Below are positions 48,707-60,400 of a stretch of 64,000 bases of DNA, piece after piece. The notes under the pieces are model-generated. The model saw only the letters and a program-made list of their open reading frames with translations, did not search any database and had not been told where the DNA came from. Numbering within the stretch: the stretch's first letter is position 1; each line of letters opens with the position of its first letter. Source of the DNA: Himantopus leucocephalus (lineage: Eukaryota; Chordata; Aves; Charadriiformes; Recurvirostridae); NCBI GenBank assembly GCA_003993805.1, contig RSEF01000021.1:3957576-4021575 (forward strand). Direction: 5' to 3'. The position numbers were made by a program, and so were the translations under genes.

Positions 48707-51700
48707 CTGTGGAAAAACACCAGAAGAATGGGGATAGGGAGGAGAGAGAAGAAAAATCTCAGTATCAGCAAAGCTAACAGAGTAAGTATTAAACACAGAG
48801 TTTACACACTTTGATAAACACTTCTCTAAAGTCTCTGGGCAATTGAGAAGTTCTTCAAGGTAACTGGAAGATACTGGAAGAAAAAACGACCAGGATTAAC
48901 ACACGTATGTTCCCAGATTTAGAAAAGGCTCAATACAAAGTCATTTCAAGACCAGCACAGATTCACGTCTAACAAATTTATTTTAGATACTGAAGAGGAA
49001 GAAAAGCTTTAGATATTTGCCAAGGAATCAAGACTCAGAGAAACCTATAGTCTCCTATTAGGCGACACATATATTGTACAAATAAAAGTGGAATACTCAA
49101 AGCTGTAAAAGAAGAAGAAAAAAAATCAAAGTAAGGGGGGAAAAAAATGCAATAGAGATAACCTTAATAAACTTCAGCTCTTCACAAAAATGAAATTAAT
49201 ACTATGCTGAGGGGAGACGAAAAAAAGTTGGAGGACGATATCAAAGTTCTTAAATCATTTGTGAGAAACTGGGGAGATGGTCCAAAACAAACAAGATGAA
49301 ATAAGGACAAATGTGAAGTAATTCACTTCCACAAATAAAAGATAAACAGCTGGCTAGACAGCAATTTTGCAGAAGTAAAAAAAAAAAAAACCAAAAAAAA
49401 CAAACACCAAAACCCCAAACCCAAGCTTTAAATAACCATCCCTCCCCAAAAGTACTAGAAATCCCATATGTAAGTTCTCATCATTATTTGAGCCAAGTAA
49501 AAGAAGCCTTATCACAATATAAATAGAAAGCAACTTTCAGTGTATGAATAAAAACTAAACTACAAACAAATAGCATATAAGATAATGAAGTCTAGAGGAA
49601 CAGTACATTCCTCAATTGGTTTCAACACCGGGAAGAAGTCGGTTCATTAAAAATTTGCAGACGTTTCTAAAACAGTCTCACCACTTTGGATGCATTTCCC
49701 ACTGTATCCTGTAGAGCATGGACCATAACATTATTGTAACCATTAAAATGGACTATGGCTCTGTAAAATACTCATAGAATAATGATATTTGGCTGTAAAG
49801 TTACCAGAGAATGACAATCTCCACAATTTTACAAGTACTGTGTTTCACAGCATCCCAACTTTTAGATAACAAAAACATCAGTAAAATGAAGTTGTAATTT
49901 TAGAATGAGCACTGGCTCATTACTAAATTAGACAGAACCACCACCTAATCAAATTAGAAAATACTTTTGCTCCTACTGTAGATGAGGCTTACCCTAAGAG
50001 AACACCACTACAAGGAGGTACAATTACCATCATTCATTAATAATTTATAAGATCCTGCACTTGTAATGATACCAATGTTTATTTGTTGGTTACTCGTTGC
50101 TTAGTATCACCTGTGACCATGACTTGGGAAATAGTCATTTCAACACATTTATAAGTCTTTACAACTAACATCAGAAAAACATAACTCCATTTTTAGACAC
50201 CTTTAAGATCAATATAAATTTTGTGCCAGTTAGTTGATTATGCACATAATTGATCTGATCATGCAAGCACATATGTAAAACAGACTGTAAAATCTGACTC
50301 AAACAACATAAGTTATTTTGAATAGATTTTAATTTATATTACTTTTTATCACAACTTCATCAAGCTTCAGGAATATGTCTCTGGCTGGTTGTCTCTCAAC
50401 CAGCTACAGAAAACAAGTCATTTATTTATCTGAGTTTCAGAAAAGAAGTGACTTTAAAAGGAGATATTCAGTATCTCTTGACTGGAAAGGGTCTTTCAGC
50501 ATGTGTGCATGAGGAAAGTTCTTACATTGCTTGTTCTTTAAATCGTAATCTAAACTAGCCTACTGTTTTTACTCCAGAGATTGCAGAGAGACTTGAACAA
50601 GCATATCCAACAGATTCCCTCCCCCGCCCCATGCAAACTGGATTTTGAATTAAGTCTTCCTTGTCAAATACAGAAAGAACCCAGAATTTTAAGTTGTGAA
50701 TTTTGACAGAGAGAGCTTTACCCAAGAGATTTAAAAATAATTCTTTAAAAAGCCATAAAGGAATTTAGAAAACTAGACACTCATTTACCATCTGTTTGTA
50801 GCTACTCACACTTGCAATGCACTTATTAAAGGCCTATCAATCAACACATCTAAAAAAAAAAACCAACTAATATCTCAATTTTTACTTTTAAATCTAAAGA
50901 TTATTCTTTATAACCTGAGATCATTCTTGTGTTTGGTACATATATTTCATAGGGTCCACACACGCTTTTCCAACATCTTTATATATCCAGACTTCCACAT
51001 GCTTTACCATCTTTCTCATTTTAAAGGAATTACAGATCTGACTATATGTTTACTGGAGTACCATGCTCTTAGCTAATATTAACCAAAACTATTATAGTGA
51101 GTCAAAGTTAATGCTTAGTATACACAAATACATTCCATTTTGTAGAATTAGCCAATAAAAATGCTGGAGATAATTATCAATGGAGGAGATCAGCTCCTCA
51201 AGAATAATCCCGACAGGAAAAAAATACACCAGAACTGGTGGAGGAGAAAAAGCAGATACCAACAACCACTGCAACTGTGTTTTATTATTAAATTTAGAAA
51301 ACGGGTATTTCTAAAAGAAATCCTATCCTTACAGACTTACCCTAGGAAATCATACAAAATAGTTGTTTTTATCTATATCACTAATTATTTCTTAAAAATC
51401 TGCCCTGCAAAATGGGCCAAAAATTTGACAAGCCCAGGGAGTTAAAAGTATATCATTTTCCTCAGCTTTCCCATTACATAAGTTATCAACTCCTCATTCC
51501 TTTTTATCCAAACACCGAGAGCTTGTTCTGGGCCTAGAAAAATAAAAATTACAACAGTTAACAAAGTGCATGGAAATGCAACATATGTGAAAGTAGTTTA
51601 TGGAGAACTAGTTTTCTCAGTAACTTAACAGTTGATACATGTGCATCCTATTCCACAGCATCACCCTTAACTAAGAGGTGAAGAGAACAATCAATTATAG

Positions 51701-53766
51701 AGTGAGCAATAAAGAAGGTGTGTTTCCAAGTAACTTTGAGGTATCTTCATTTGACAGATGCTGCCAGCAAAGAAAATCAGATCAGCACAAAACTGGAAGT
51801 AAGAAGGTGTACATACCTACTAAATACAGCCTAAGAACTTGATATTCCTTCTGTGTAATACTTTCCGATTCAGGATGTTTTAACTACAGCTTACACCATG
51901 TACTGTTTAATTAGCATTCCCTCACAAGACCTTTATTAAATAAGCAGACTTGACATAAGGACAAAACTATCACTGAACAGCTTCCAGGATCAGATCCAAA
52001 AACTTTCAGCACATGTCAACAAACTAGTGAAAAGGCTGCTCTGGTCTAAGTCATGTCTAAAGTTAAAGTTAAAAAAACCTCAAAAAAGTACTTAGATGTT
52101 CAGCATTATAGAATGAAGGACAGTTGAGAAAGCGTTAACAGTTAATATTAAATTTCTATGATGGTGACATGGAGTAGCCAGTTGAGTCACCTCATATGTA
52201 TCCAATCTTTTACTGTAGTTTCTCATCTTCAACTTCTCTGTCATTATAAATGAACACTCCCATGAACCAGAACTTCACAGAGGTTTCATCAAACCATCTT
52301 TATATAGAAGGATACAAGACCATAACACCCCCAAAGCTTTGCTACGCCGTTCAGACTATTATTAAGGAATCACGCTCCAGGTCAACTGTAAGAGACCTAT
52401 TTACAAAGGAAGTCTGAAATGATTCTACTAAGCTTTCATATATGTGTAACCCACATCCAGGTGGCCAAATAAGTTATGTGCGCTCACATCTTAAAAAGCC
52501 ATGTTCTCCACTGTTAGATCACACTGAATAGCATACAGAGAAATACAATCTTTCAATGCAAGCAGGTACACAAGGACCATAAGCCTGCAAATCAAGTGAT
52601 TTTTTTTAATGAACATGCTTTTAAGCTGTTATTTTGTAACAAACTTCTCCTGTCAAATGCATTGCCCTAAATCATCACGATTAGAGGCTTACTGCAGCGT
52701 TCAATCCTGACCAAACACACTACTTTTAATACATCTTCAAGACTGCAGTATTTCTACTAATTTCTTAGAAATTGCATCAGCCCTTCAAAACTCCTCGTTT
52801 TGTACCTTATTCTCAACCTCGTTTTGGGGCATAAGCACAATGTTATATCCAAAAATGGTAGCACTTGCCCCATTGCTACGGACTCATGTTTGCTTCATCA
52901 CTTAATTCTGTAGAGGTTTTTTATTCTTATATTTTGCCAAAGGAAGCACTCCAAGAGAGGTTACATGCGTATGACTCCATCCCTAAGGCACTAAACCCCC
53001 CGCCCTGAGCCGAGAAAGAAGGAACGACTGTATCAGGTAGACAAAACTTTCTCTTTGGTTTAGTTTCGAACTTCATATTCTAGCGTGCCTGAGGAAAAAA
53101 CAAAACAAAACAATATTCCATATTGAAATTTAGCGGTCTGACAGCGGTTGAAATTTACTAGCGCGTTTTTTGATTACTTACTAAACTGCTATTTCTACTA
53201 AAAACCAGACGGTATGACTATCACGTGTTAAATACCCAGGGAAAACAAGTCCCTTCGTTAACCCTTCCGCTTCGGGAACACCTCCACCCTCACCCTCACC
53301 CCCACGGAACGGGCACTAACGTCCCAAGCCCCACCGCCCCCGCTCTGGTCAGAAAGGCGGCGGTTAAACACACCAGGAGGTGGATGGCACACACTCGGTG
53401 TGCGACCAGGAGAGCGATCGCGGGGCCAGATCGCGCGGTTTTACTCATCCTCTTTTCAGGAAACTCTCCTCCCTCAGGGCTCCTGGCGGTCCCCTTCCCT
53501 GGAAGCCCGCGGAGGGACCGACAGCCCGCAGCCGCCGCGGGGAACGCGGGCCGGGCCGCCCCGCGGGGGGGGGGGACGCGGCCGCCTGGGCTCCCGCCCG
53601 AGCGCTGCAGCCCAAGCGGCCCCGGCAGGGCCGCCCCGCACCCGGTCCCCCGCGGGGACGCGCAGCGGGGCGCACCGGCCCCCGCCGCGGGAGGGCCGCT
53701 CGGCCGGGCCGGGCCTCTCCGGGGGCTCCCCTCAGCGCAACCGCCCTCCCAGCGCCCCCGACTCAC
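48707..53766 (-). other. NADK: 5' intron of NADK
   Basis: About 5 kb between the candidate non-coding first exon and the first coding exon. AT-rich, with A-rich runs near 49379-49401. No repeat family or gene recognised; an additional alternative 5' exon cannot be excluded. Confidence 0.55.
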
Positions 53767-53939
53767 CGCGCCCCTGGCTGCTCCCCCTTCAGAGGCCGGC
53801 GCGGCGGCCCCGGCGGGGATGGTGGTGGTGGCGGCGGCGGTGGCTGCTCCCGGGCAGTGAGCGGGGCCGGCGGACCCTGCGCGCCTCCATCGTCCTCTCC
53901 CCGCCTCCTCAGCAGCGCCGGCCCCGCGGGAGGGGCAGC
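53767..53939 (-). other. NADK: Candidate non-coding first exon of NADK
   Basis: Within the CpG island a strong minus-strand donor, GCGCG|GTGAGTC, lies at 53767/53766. The exon would run from a start in the TATA-less island below the first NRF1 site to that donor. The upstream limit given is approximate. It includes a CCGCCGCCGCCACCACCACC-type triplet stretch and a 33-codon uORF. Confidence 0.6.
53789..53890 (-). promoter_or_regulatory. Upstream ORF (33 codons, Arg/His-rich) in the candidate NADK leader
   Basis: ATG at 53890-53888 and TGA at 53791-53789 in one frame, ending 22 bases before the exon's donor. The peptide would be strongly basic with runs of Arg and four consecutive His, a product of the GCC/ACC triplet stretch. 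The ATG is followed by G at +4 (ATGGAGG). It matters only if transcription starts above 53890. Confidence 0.4.
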
Positions 53940-54154
53940 GCGCATGCGCGGCGGCACCGCCCTCGGCGCCCCGCCCCTGCGCCGGCTCCGGCCGGTGCGT
54001 CGCTGCGCATGCGCGGTGGTGGGGCGGTGGCGCTTCTGCCTCCGGTCTGTTCGCGTCTTATTTTTCATTAGAAATTGCGTGGAGAAGGTTGTGAAAATGG
54101 AGGATGAACCGAACGTGAAGAAAGGGGCACAAACCTTCAGCATCCGCTGCGAAA

Positions 54155-54400
54155 TCACAGAATGGTTTGGGTTCGAAGGGACCTTAAAGCCCCCCCAGTG
54201 CCACCCCCTGCCCCGGGNNNNNNNNNNNNNNNNNNNNNNNNNNNNNNNNNNNNNNNNNNNNNNNNNNNNNNNNNNNNNNNNNNNNNNNNNNNNNNNNNNN
54301 NNNNNNNNNNNNNNNNNCATTGCCGGCTCATGGTGAGCTTCTCATCAACCAACACCCCCACCTCCTTCTCCTCAGGGCTGCTCCACATCCATTCTCCACC
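54155..54400 (-). mobile_element. CR1 LINE fragment split by an assembly gap
   Basis: Left part: AATCACAGAATGGTTTGGGT then GAAGGGACCTTAAAG (CR1 3' end, reverse complement). Right part, after the N block: CATTGCCGGCTCATGGTGAG and CTCCTTCTCCTCAGGGCTGCT, an internal CR1 block from the same orientation. The gap therefore hides CR1 sequence. Confidence 0.88.
54218..54317. other. Assembly gap (100 N)
   Basis: Exactly 100 N, the usual placeholder for a gap of unknown length. It lies inside a CR1. Confidence 0.98.
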
Positions 54401-57400
54401 ATCGTAACAACATCCAAATCCATTGTAACAGCACTGACAAAGTGATGGTTCAACTGAAGAGAAATGGTTACATCCTCCTCAAACTAAACCAGCTGCAGAC
54501 TTCTCAAGGCTGAGTGGTACATCACTGTGGTTTTGGTCTGTTCATAAAACTATGACCTCTTTGGCAGTCAGTTCTTGGGGGGCCAATCGCCAAGTACAGG
54601 ACTGGACACTTAAATTTCAGCACATTTTAGAAGGTGCCAGGTGCATAACATACGTAATCTCACCTGTAACATATAATTTAAGGACAGGCACAGGTTTGGA
54701 CATTCAATTGGCTTCATCTGCTTTCTGCCCTTTGGCTCATGCCCCACCTTTTAATCCCTTTGCTGCGGATGTAGTTGTTTGCACCCACTTCCCTCACACC
54801 CATCTACCCTGCAATAACTGTCACAAACTTTTACTATAATCTTCCCTTAGATCATCGGTTAAATACTCCTTCTGATACAGAATTCCTGTTTGAGAGTGCG
54901 TGCCACCTGACTATATTGGAGTCACTCTTATCTACAAATAGAAGCTCCTGAAATGCAAGAAAGGATTTTCCGATCTGTCCTTGATCTGAAACCAAATTTT
55001 GAGCAAGGGTGAAACAAGACAGAAAGGCATTTGGTCTCAGCGTGCATGCCATCATCAGGAACTTTGTCACAAACTTCAACAGAAGTAGGGTCAGGCCCCT
55101 CTATAGATGCCAACAAGAAAACAGTCCTTCACAGTTACCAGAACCAATCGGGTTTTCTAATTTCAAAATTGCGTTTTCAACCAATACTACTTTAAAGAGG
55201 TCATAGACTCATACATGTAGCTCACTGGATTGTATATCAGGATAAATCCACAAAGTGAGAACCAGTTACACCATTTGAGAATGTGGCAAATTGGGATTAT
55301 TTTTTTTTCCTTCTTCTTCCTTTATGCAGACATTTATGTTTTCAGGAAACTAGGGAGCTGCAAAGAAGTAACAGTCAATAAATGACGAGACAAACTTGAA
55401 AAACAGGAAGCAGTTGCTACATATGGGGAAATACCATAGGCAATGTTACACCACTTTCTAGAAAGTGCAGTATTTTCAGTTACAATCTCTCTTTAATCCT
55501 CCTTCCAAACCATGTTAAGAGCCCAGTCTGCGAGGAATTAAGGAAACAATACACAGTTCTATGAAGTTAATGATATCTTGGAGACTCATGTCTTTCAGGT
55601 GCTCAAAGAGATATTCAAACTGTAAAGGGACAACACCAACATGAAACTAGGAAGGAATATAGCACTAAGTTTTACAGAGTCAAAGCATTCATCTTAAAAG
55701 CTGCAGTGAAACAACACGTTCCAGCAGAGAGGACCCATGCTCGCACGCAGTGCCTTTGTTAACCATGCCTGTCCATACCCAACTACTGACTGCAAAAGCT
55801 AACCAAGGAGTAAAATTTCATTTGAGTTGGCTCTTGGGATGGACTTTTCCAAATTAAGATGAAAGAGATAAATCACCACTAGAACCATTTTCCACAAGAA
55901 TATATACTGGCTGTTAAAAAAAATAAACATTTCAAAGTGGCAGGTTTTTTGTCCCACGCACAGTGACTTCATGCAGTTGCTCAACATTTTGCAAGAGGCA
56001 TGAACTCTGCAACATGATGAACGCTTATCCTCCTTAATTGGTGGAGATAAGACTGCTAATCAGCTGAGCCTATCCTATTTATAAAAAAGCTACAGTTACA
56101 GCAGCAGCTCTGAGCTGTCCAGGTCCAGCAGCGACCTTGGGAGCTCTGCTTGCTGGTCTGAGTGAATAGAACAGACCGGTAACACCTCTTCCCTCCTCTA
56201 CAGGCCATGAGGAATAGAAGAGTCTTATGTCACTTTTGGGCATGTCCTTCCTAACACCCCGATCAGAAGACCATAGCTCAGCATTCTAACCCAGGTTGTG
56301 CTTCCTTTCTCCCAGGGACGAAAATGGGGAAAAAAATAAAGAGAAACGTTGGCAGTAGCATTGAGAAATAAGCATGAAAAGCATACTGCTTTTTTCTACT
56401 GAGGCTCTGAGTTCTCTGAAATATAATTTGACTGGCTTTAGATTAACAAAAAAGAGAAGTTAACAAAAATGCCATTGCCTGTGGTGTCTGACACAGAGAG
56501 GCTCTCCTTAGTCTCTGTTTACAACCCAAATTTGCCTTCAGCAGAACGTATTTCCATTAAACAGGAAACAATTAACAAATCGCCTCTATTAACACCTACC
56601 AGGGTTGAAGAACGTAGTTCTTACCTCTCAAACTTCGTTTCAAACAGTCTCTGATGACTCAGAATTTCTGAGGAACCATGAGGAGTAAGAATGTGCCACA
56701 AAGTTTAAATTCTGATAAAATGGTTGCACATGAGTGTGACAAATAAGATATTTATCAATAGTCACAAACTACAAAACCACTGACCTAAAGACAGAGAAAT
56801 GTATGCCACAGCATTTCATTCATTACTCAGGCTGATTAAAAACACCTCCCATCATTACATAAATGTCATTATCCCAATTTTAAAGGCTGAACTAGATTAA
56901 TTGACTTGCAGAAGGGTTAACGAATGTGTGGCACAGACCAGATAAGCAAATCAGGTATGTTGGCATGTAGCCCCACACACAATCCACTTGACGATACTGA
57001 TCGTCTTCGATAGTGTCAGGGTAGGATTGAGAGCTGCTGGCAGCCAGTAGAGAAAACTTAGGTAATAGGGAGGGGAGAGATTTTGGAGAAATCTAACACA
57101 TGAAGAGTAGTATCAAAATAGGCACCCGGGACTCACCTCCCGTCTCGCAGCAGGATCTAGAGAAGAGACGGACCTGTGAAGAATGGCTTGGGATACAGCT
57201 TGGGGTGTCTGGGGAAGTGTTCCTGCCTCTCCCTGCGTGACTAATGGAGTCTGCCTTCAAAACAGATAAAAACAATTACTTCCTTCTTTATCAATCTTGT
57301 AAAGACTATTCTCACAGATACAGGAAATGCCCATTTGTACGCGCCCGAGAAGCATGCAGGCCATATTTTATGGATTTCCAGTTGCTATCCTAATACAGAT

Positions 57401-60400
57401 AAGAATTAAAAACCAGGTCTACTTATTACACTGTTTTAGTGTTCACAGGAAACCTGGTGATTCATTTTAGGAGAGACCTCGATTCACAGGAGACCTTGAT
57501 TTTTTTTAGGAAAAGTTTGATTAATTGGAGAATTTAAAATGTTCTAGTTGCTTCAGTTTCCCCAGAGCAGACAGAATAAGGTGTCAGATAGGCAGGCACA
57601 CTGCTGTAGCACTGAATTTCAAGCCAAGTTACCAGCTAGATGTGCAGTCCAGAGGAATTAATTGTGTTTTATGCAAGATCCCTCCAAAGACAAACACCCC
57701 TTAAACCTTCACTAGGCTAAACTTTCACATTGATAAAGCCAATGTTGTCCACAATTCCAAGTGGAGAGACTAAAAGCAACTCTAGGGAAAAACTTCTCTT
57801 GGTTTTCTAATAAATACCTTCACCCTGACTGTTTGGGGACGTCTAGGCAATTGCAGTTGCTACCTGCCCCCAAGCCACCACTGCTTCCAGCGTTTATGGT
57901 AGGAATACAGTAGATGTCAGAATCCGGCCTTACAGAATTCTAGCTCTTTCCCAGTATTTCAAGGAAATTGGCTTATTTGTATCACCTAGGCTATCATCGG
58001 AAGACACCCGATCACCCTAGCAGCTACAAGGTATTGAAACTCCAACTTCCGCTACTAGTTGGCTCTTGATAGCAGGGGGAGCTGGTTGTTCTGCGTCCTT
58101 TACTTGCCAGAAGCCACCCAAGTCAAACGAGTAAGATAAACACCTTATTGTAGTAATGGGGGAAGTTGGGTCACAAGCTTTGATAACTGCCCAAACTTCG
58201 AAAACAGTCTGATGACCAACAGCAAAGAAACAGCATAAGATGGTTCCTTCACATTCAATTCCTCTTTGTTGTCATGTGTTATCAGTCACGTTGACATCTG
58301 GAGACCGTTATGCAGCTATGGAGTGATTTTGAATAGCAAGAGGCACAAGTTCAACAAGCAAAATGGCCAAACCCTGTTCTTGTCACTAGCAAGGGTTAGC
58401 AAGTGAAAGAATTATCACTGCAGGCTTTTCTTGCCTAAGTGCTGTAGCGGTATGAAATACTATGTTCTTGTTCCGAAGAGAATGTAGACGGAACACTCCT
58501 CCTTGTGTCTAGGGTACCACAACAAAGTTTTATCCCATACGAGCTGACTACAGTAAGTACCAAGCAGTCATACGATGCACTGCACACACACACGTTCATT
58601 ACCACAATGCAGCTGATGCTTGTTAACTCACTACGAGTTAACACATTTCTGCTCTGAAAGTCAGTAGGGACCTAATTTGCAGCTTGATCATTAACAAAAA
58701 TTTCCTTGCAGCCCTATGACACTACAGTTCTAAGTCCAAACACAATGAGCAAGGGTGTTGATATCTTCCTACTACATGGCTCTAAAGTCCTCGGAAGTAA
58801 GCACTCCTTTGCAGTGGCTGGCTTATCAGACAGTTACAGAGTATACTCTTGTATTAAACACTCTTTAAAAGAAAAAAAAAAAAAAACCAAACCAAAAAAA
58901 AACCCCACAAAAAACCCTTACCAGTCCCTGGATTTTAAAAGTTACTCTTCCTCTGTTATTTTTTCTTGTAATTGAGGTTCTTCATTCCTTTGACCTCTAA
59001 GTTTGTGCTGTCCCATGAGCACAAGAAAGAATTCTAATCAGTGAGTTGGTATTACCATGACTCCCTTTTTTTTTTTTTTATAAACCTAAAATCTTGATGG
59101 AAGAACTTCAAAAGTAAGTGTCTGGATCCTGATTTGCTGATGAGGGTCATATGGAGCCAGCTTGCTTTTCACCAAGAGGTGAGCCAAACTAAGGCCAATG
59201 CCAACACAACGTGGACTTGAAGAGACAGAATTAACGCTTGGAAAAAATCTATGCAAAAGGAAAACTTAAATACAATTCTGAAAAAAGAAACATATAAAAA
59301 CAGTTGATGTGATCAGTACAACACAAATACAGAGGAAACCGGTCTGGAATCCAAAAGCTTCAATGTAAGATAGGATTAATTCTGAATATAAGCCTTACAT
59401 CACACCCCTCTAACTGTCAAAAACAGAAATGAAAAGAGACTAGTCTCTGCCAACTACTGATTCATTTGCATTAGAATTCTCTGTACCCCAGCATTATTAA
59501 CATTCTTCTTTGCATGTATTCAACTCCCTTGTATTTTGCAGATGCTCAGATCACAGATGCATTTGAAAACCTTCCCATTCAAAACCTTTGTTCTAGTTCT
59601 CAGAAAGCCACAGAGAAGTGATGAAGATACCCTTTTCCTTTGCACAAAAGGAAGTATACCTACCAAATACCCCATATTAAAAGAGCAGCCTGCTCTATAC
59701 TTAAATGATCCTTTTCTTCACAGAAAAGAGAAGGCTAATTTTTCAGATAAAAGAATGACACACTCAAGTCATCTGCACCTGCATTTACAATAGCTTGGGT
59801 ACAATTACTGGTCCTGCTACCTCAGACAGAAGGCTTGGAGTGACTGTGGAGCCCAGTGAATCCTATCCTTTCCCTAAGGCATTTGCACAAGAAAAACTAC
59901 CAGAAAGCAGCACTGGACTGTTCTCATAGGACTGACTTGTTCTTGTGATCACTAACGAACTACACTTAGGCACCAATTTACCTTCCGTCTTCATTCACAG
60001 ATGGTTTTCCTGATTCAGTGGTCAGGCAGCTATTTGGAAAAAAAAATATAATCAAAATATCATCCAAAAAACCATCCATGCATGTTACCATCTCCCACCA
60101 GACCTATGTCTCCGCCTCATTCCCCCAGGTCACTATCTCTTCCCTAAAGACTGCGTTTCTTTCTAAACCCAACAGATCCACTTTAGTCTCCTGTGTTTGC
60201 TGATTTCTTCCTCTACTGCTGGAGCACGAAGTTTCCAGCATTTCCAGTTCTGGCACTGTTCCCCACTAACCTTCAAACGTTTCCAGTAAGCATGGCTGAC
60301 TCTGAATCATGCTTTCTCTTCCTGCTTTGTCTTTAAATATTCACCTGTTGTGAGACAGCAGGTTAGTTATCCAGAAAACATTTCAGTGACCAGGTCAGCA

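Larger units (their letters stand above)
53230..54060. promoter_or_regulatory. NADK: CpG island and NADK promoter with paired NRF1 sites
   Basis: Strongly GC/CpG-rich island with no TATA box. Two perfect palindromic NRF1 motifs, GCGCATGCGC, lie at 53940-53949 and 54005-54014, 65 bp apart, just upstream of the candidate first exon. NRF1 controls many nuclear genes of energy metabolism, which fits an NADP-producing enzyme; this regulatory link is inference. Long reading frames across the island on both strands are GC-driven artefacts. Confidence 0.75.

Noticed and set aside
54096..54200. Plus-strand ATG with an acidic start (MEDEPNVKKG) next to the NADK promoter
   Set aside because: The frame runs directly into a CR1 and a gap with no splice donor seen; a divergent transcript is possible but not supported.
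53225..54336. Several long overlapping open frames on both strands
   Set aside because: They lie in a CpG island where stop codons are rare, are Pro/Arg/Gly/Ala-rich in all frames, and the longest ones run through an N gap.
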